Assembly: GCF_036898095.1 (NCBI RefSeq)
Contig: NC_090729.1
Location: 69,358,224 to 69,422,223 of the forward strand
DNA from: Palaemon carinicauda
Taxonomy: Eukaryota > Arthropoda > Malacostraca > Decapoda > Palaemonidae
DNA length: 64,000 nt
Direction of reading: 5' to 3'
Position 1 is the stretch's first letter. Every line of letters starts with the position of its first letter. This document shows positions 59,591 through 64,000 of the stretch, one piece after another. The notes beneath the pieces were generated by a model. That model saw only the letters and a list, made by a program, of their open reading frames with translations, was not told the DNA's origin and ran no database searches. The translations under genes and the position numbers were made by a program.

Positions 59591-59974
59591 GAATGACTAT
59601 TGTTCTAGGTTGTAAAAAGTATTTGACCATCACAAAAGGAAACGGTGATATGTTATCTACCATATTTTAGAAAATTGCATATTTTTCTGTACTTAAATGT
59701 ACAATATATATATAGTTTGTCATAACTTGTTTAAAGTTTGTTGTATTGGAGGGTATTGCCTTAACTTTGGTTTTAGCTTGACTTTAGTTATATTTATTAG
59801 TCTTGATTCTTTACAGCATATGTATTGAGGTAGAGCTTTCACTTGTAGCTTTAAAAATCAGTTATAATATCTTGATATTTTGATTGAAATAATTTAATTA
59901 ACCTTTGTCATGTTATGATATACATACAGGAACATATGCTGAAGAGAATTAGATCATCCCCAAGAACAAGATTA

Positions 59975-59980
59975 AATAAA
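59975..59980 (+). terminator. Polyadenylation signal of the candidate host gene
   Basis: AATAAA about 385 bp after the candidate stop codon, followed by a T-rich and TGTATGT-containing stretch (59987-60008) of the downstream-element type. The 3' UTR would be about 59591-60000. Confidence 0.45.
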
Positions 59981-60298
59981 GCAAAGTTTTTATTTTTATG
60001 TACTGTATGTAATTTCTTATATTATTGTTGCATAATTTTTATGAACAAATATAGCTAGAGTTTTATAAGTATACAGGTAATAACAAATTGTTATGTAATT
60101 CAGAGAAAAACCATAGAAAATAACATTGTGCAATTCAGTCTAGACGTTTGTGAATTGGGCAATGATAGAGTGTTTCCTACACAAACCATCATCCTTTAAT
60201 AGGAGTACGATTTCAGCAAAGGTAGCAAAGCTAGAAACTTTTAATGAGGTAGTTTTAGTTGCTAGGAGGTGGAGGTACACCCTGCCCACTCACCAGGT

Positions 60299-60405
60299 AA
60301 AGTAACCCTCCCTTTGATTTCAGCTGCAATTCAGTACACACACAGACATACACAAACTGTTGTGCGTCCTAACCTGGCCGTTTTAATCTTTACTTTTTCT
60401 TTCAG
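60299..60405 (+). other. Candidate leader intron of a third DIRS-like family (F3)
   Basis: Donor ACCAG|GTAAAGT at 60299 and acceptor tttactttttctttcag ending at 60405, 107 nt. The flanks resemble the F2 leader (agctagaaacttttaatgag, and cactcaccag against cacacacag). Confidence 0.35.
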
Positions 60406-60900
60406 ACTGAATAAATGTGCTGGCAGATCATTGTGTTCGAGGGATATTAATGAGTGAAGATGATGAAGATGATACACGGTGTTTCCTGATATCTTTCATT
60501 GCGAGACAGGTTTCTGTGCTAACTGCCTTTATCCAACATACTTCATACTTGTTACTGTCAGGAGTCATTCTGTTTGTGTTCCATACCTCATCATTATGGC
60601 CTTACTATGACAACGTGAACCTAAAAAAGTCGGTTTTCCTTGGACATTGCGGTTGTTCTTTTGGAGGAAAGACTTTTGATGCTGAGAAGTGTGAAGGGGA
60701 GGAATGCCATCTTTCTCTTTTCTTCGAAGTGTCTTCCCGAACACAAAAAGGCACTAAAAATGTATTACACCTGGTTGTGTTGTATCTTCAATACTACCCG
60801 TAGTCTCTTCTCATGTGAGAGCATCGTCATCAGCTTGCACAACCCTGTAGAAGATGAACTTCCTGTTCTTCCTTCTCTTCTGCCTCATCTTTGTTAGAGT
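60406..60900 (+). pseudogene. Gag-like N-terminal relic (F3)
   Basis: Immediately after the acceptor, the text NKCAGRSLCSRDI lines up with the F2 Gag start RKCPGLPDRPCG in Cys spacing. Downstream, FSSKCLPEHKKALKMYYTWL and PVEDELPVLPSLLPHLC are in a shifted frame. Stops and frame changes fragment it. The 128-residue frame at 60417-60803 looks hydrophobic but crosses these frames. Assignment to a DIRS-like Gag rests on position and the Cys pattern, so it is tentative. Confidence 0.35.
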
Positions 60901-61235
60901 TTAAAGACTGATAACTAGGAGTTCGCGCATGCATGACCCTACCGTTTCTCTTCCTGTAGGAGAAACAGTGCAGTACTGACAACATTTTCTCGGAGGGAGG
61001 GATCCTAGTACATTCTCATCTAGTTTTTGAGGCTAGATAGTACATACCGGGAACGTATCCAAACCCCATTGGTATGAAGTACCTTGTCAACAGACCACCT
61101 TCTGTCCAGCAGGAAGGGCAAGACATTCTAAAGATAAAGACTTGCTATCTGTGCTTGATTCTTCACTGGAATGAGCATGCACACTTCTAGTAGGAATAAA
61201 GAGCTCTCTTTCTTAACCCCTTCCTGGACAATTGA
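60901..61235. other. Unassigned stretch
   Basis: Possibly more of the F3 relic; no motif seen. Confidence 0.35.
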
Positions 61236-61239
61236 ATGA

Positions 61240-63358
61240 CATCTCTCACTTTTCAACTGAAAAGGAATACAATTTAACCATAAAAGAAACCCTTTCTGGT
61301 ACAATCCAGGATCATAAGTGGTGGACTACCCTTAAATCTGCACATTTTGGTGTAGATACAACAGTTCCTCCTTTACTTAAGGTGCCTGGCCAGTAAGGCA
61401 TTACATGGGGGTATAGGATGAAATACGCAAAATCCTGTAAAAATTCACTGAGCTTCGTAAGGCAATGGGGGAATGCGTATACAAATTATTTTGTCAAAAT
61501 TCCTCTTGCTTTCATAGTTACAGGGTAATTAGTAAAGAAACTGAATAAGCCAAAAACATTGATCCCTACAAGAAAATGCAGTATTTCTTCTGTTATTGTA
61601 AATTTTGATCATTATTACATTTTAATATAAAACAAATATTGAGCAATGGCATCTGTATAGATTCCAAAATTCACGAGAAGTTATGATCATTACACCCTTC
61701 AATGCTAGCACAAACCTCAGAGAGAGTACACGTTTGAATTTGACCTCTTGACATTCGCTTGCTTTTACGTCTGTTTTTCTTGGTTTCAACAAAAATTTCA
61801 TCATGCTAAAGAGGATAAGACAGTTTAAACATCTTGTTAATGTAAAGAAGTAAAGATTTTTTCTAATAAGGGTTCAGAAGTGGGTAATATTATTGGCAAT
61901 ATTAGCAGAGTTAGTGAAGAAGAGAGAGAGAGTGTTGTGGATGAAAGAGCGACCGTCTCGTCTGACACAGTGCCCTAAGAAGCAAGATATTGAGCAAAGG
62001 AATCGTCATTTATGATTAAAATTATGATAGATAACATTGTTTTGGTTTATCAATATCCAAAAAGGAACATAAAGTTCATAATAATCATGATTTATTAATA
62101 CTGTCTTTGTAAAGATACAAAGAAAAACTTTGAATGCCTGTCTATACTTATTGACCTTCAAATTCTATTTTATCCCTTAGTTTTAAAGATTTAGCATTGA
62201 AATTTGGTATACAACTTAGAAAGACATTATGAAACAATCAAATAGAGCCCTTTTTCCAATTTTTTTTTTCATATTTTTTCCCAAATTTATAGGGTTTATT
62301 TTTTTACCCTAATGAAAAGCATAGCAAAAAAAAATTACTTTCAGAAAAAACTCTATTTTATTTGTCTACATCAGGTCTGTATGGGGTAGTAACCCCAGGT
62401 CTTAATATTAAGTATCAAGGGAGGAGATAGAATTTGAAAAACACTAATTTTCAGGATAAATTGTTGTAGCGTCGCAAAACCAAAGGTCAGAGGCAAAAAT
62501 CCTGTGCAATTTTGAGATGTCCTAAGTCACCTTATTAAGTGGTATGAATGTCAAAATCCTGTCCTTAAAAAAACGGCAATATCCGGCCGGCCCCTTAAAC
62601 CAGATGGCTCTGTCACTCACTGTCCAAAGGAAAAGGCAACCTTTTTGGCTGAGGTGTTTGACAGTAAGCAGAGTAATGAGAAAATTGATTGCCCTCATTC
62701 CAGTTTTCCTGAGGTTAAGCTAACTAGTTTAGCTTTTCGATCTCATGAAATTAAAGCTCTCTTGACAGGCCTTGATGCTTATGGAGGTGTAGACCCAAAT
62801 GCTATTTTTCCTCTTTTTTTTTTTTTTTTTTATAAAGATTGCAGATTTCTTAGCTCCAACGTTATCTGATATTTTGTGCAAGTTAGCAAAAAGAGGAGCT
62901 TTTAGAACTTGTTGGAGATTTGGTAATGTTACTCCACTATGTAAATGTGTTTGTGGTAGCCCAAGCCCAACTGATTACTGCCCAATTTCCATAACTTCCA
63001 TATTATTCAAAGTGTTTGAATGTTTTTTGGCAAAATGTCTAAATGGATTTGCTGAAGGTAATCATCTGTTCCTTAGTTTGTAAAGGCCTTGGAGCATGCA
63101 ATGCCCTTCTTACAATCTCCAATACTGTACAAAAATCCTTTGATTGTGGTCAGGAAGTTTGTATGATTGGCCTTGATTTTAGTGCTACCTTTGATCGGGT
63201 TAATTATGAGACCCCTATTTTTAAACTCAAACAGTTGGGAGTGGGTGGGTCGTTTCTTAGCATTATTATTGAATTTTTAATTAATATATTGCAAAGAGCT
63301 GTTGATGGGCACCATAGTGAGTATAGGAATGCGATATCTGGTTCTGTAACCACTTGAA
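61240..63358 (+). pseudogene. RT fragment of LINE B
   Basis: N-terminal segment IKETLSGTIQDHKWWTTLKS, insertion, then PDGSVTHCPKEKATFLAEVF near 62600-62660, FRSHEIKALLTGLDAYGGVD, FGNVTPLCKCVCGSPSPTDY, EVCMIGLDFSATFDRVNYE near 63145-63210 (first catalytic Asp present) and FLSIIIEFLINILQRAVDG. A T-tract expansion (62812-62832) causes a frameshift, and a TAA at 63082 interrupts the ACNALLT block. The text stops at TGA 63356, before the YADD box. Confidence 0.78.
61381..62594. mobile_element. TTAA-flanked DNA transposon, Kolobok-like, non-autonomous
   Basis: 1,214 bp between TTAA at 61377-61380 and TTAA at 62595-62598. Ends are imperfect inverted repeats: ggtgcctggccagtaagg and (reverse complement of right) ggggccggccggatattgc. 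LINE A shows the uninterrupted site (tttattTAAACCAGATGG in sense). TTAA duplication with GG...CC ends fits Kolobok better than piggyBac, whose ends start with C. No transposase frame; a 60-residue minus-strand frame (61804-61622) has no motif. Confidence 0.65.
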
Positions 63359-64000
63359 TGTCTTTGTGTGACCAGACACTATGTGATTGGTCTTCTGTGG
63401 GCTTTGGCACCTCACTTTTGGTCAACCTTTATAAGACGCCTCTCGATCAGACACCTCAGTGCCTGTTCTCAAATTACTTTCAGGTCTCAGAACTTCTGTC
63501 ATCTTTGTTCAAACTTTTCCCCTCTACAATACCGGTGGAGAAACCTAGCATTGCTCTAATTGCTTGCGTTTATCTTCCCTACCAAACGTGTCCGATATCA
63601 AACTAGATGTTGGTTATTCATCTTCATGGGAACATTTGTATTGCAAAACTGGTCTCTACACATTCAGTCTTGTCATACTTTCGATCATTGTGTAATCATT
63701 TCCCATGGGATCAGTTCCATGCATCGTTACTTTCAACTCACCAGAGAACTAGTGTATCCATCACCAGTTCCTTTCCAGAACAAGTACACCCGTCACCTGT
63801 TCCTTTCCAGCACTCCCAGCGCAGAGATTTTCTGACACAATGGAATCCTTCAATACTCGAGATCTTCATGTGTTTAGAGACCGGTCCATGATGAGATCTT
63901 TCCACAGCAAGATTTTCCAAGATATCAAGATCTTCCAATCATCGTAATAGGGATTGAAAGAGGAGACTTCTCAGATCCAACCTCAGCACTCATACAAGCA
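63359..64000 (+). other. Unassigned stretch at right edge
   Basis: Balanced base composition and several overlapping open frames, for example 63607-63891 with DQFHASLLSTHQRTSVSITS. A short repeat, cgtcacctgttcctttccag and ccatcaccagttcctttcca, lies at 63757-63810. Could be Gag-like retroelement sequence continuing beyond the window; no motif proves it. Confidence 0.3.

Larger units (their letters stand above)
61236..63358 (+). mobile_element. CR1/Jockey-like LINE, copy B (interrupted, 3'-truncated)
   Basis: Same family as LINE A. Pre-RT text (ETLSGTIQDHKWWTTLKSA) before 61376, then a 1.2-kb TTAA-flanked insertion, then RT to 63358. Homology with LINE A continues on both sides of the insertion. 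The C-terminal half of RT (YADD) and the 3' UTR are absent. Confidence 0.8.

Noticed and set aside
60417..60803. 128-residue hydrophobic frame as a membrane protein
   Set aside because: Crosses frames that match a Gag-like pattern; no supporting homologous motif or clear membrane topology.

Overview
The window is a transposon-dense stretch of an animal nuclear genome, most likely a decapod crustacean (shrimp, prawn or crayfish type). The pointers are DIRS1-like tyrosine-recombinase retrotransposons of the kind known to be widespread in decapods, very long TA and GA microsatellites, RTE-, L2- and CR1/Jockey-like LINEs, a tRNA-derived SINE, and no compact bacterial or viral gene order. The species assignment is inference; everything below is read from the sequence.

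At least six DIRS1-like copies are present, in two clear families. Family F1 has copies a (1-5070, minus, cut by the window edge), b (5222-13225, minus) and c (31205-42615, plus). Family F2 has a degraded copy c (24640-27066, plus) and two long copies on the plus strand. F2-b (50271-57767) sits inside the 3' end of F2-a (43511-50270 plus 57768-58402). Intact ends show the full DIRS architecture: inverted terminal repeats, an internal complementary region equal to the joined ends of a circular intermediate, Gag-like ORF, RT-RNase H ORF and tyrosine recombinase ORF. All copies carry frameshifts, stops or deletions, so none looks autonomous now. A possible third family (F3) leaves a Gag-like 5' relic near 60300-60900.

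Other elements lie between and inside these: a CR1/Jockey-like LINE (A, 13781-15695 minus; B, 61236-63358 plus), a full-length RTE-like LINE with a 10-bp target duplication (16232-19412, minus), an L2-like LINE (27440-29707, plus), a 0.65-kb retroposon sharing its 3' tail with LINE A (20181-20826), a tRNA-type SINE (30384-30698), a MULE with 8-bp target duplication inside F1-c (32036-35669), a truncated Tigger and 1.2 kb of TA repeat inside that MULE, a TTAA-flanked Kolobok-like element inside LINE B (61381-62594), and a tandem-repeat field (19423-22910) encoding a degenerate EPSGSR-type repeat.

The only sequence that looks like host coding DNA is on the plus strand: a 120-bp internal exon (31008-31127) and a terminal exon (59474-59590) followed by a 3' UTR with AATAAA at 59975. 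Both are phase 0, so they can be joined in frame. If they belong together, F1-c, F2-a and F2-b with all their nested insertions lie in one intron of about 28.3 kb. I do not recognise the protein.
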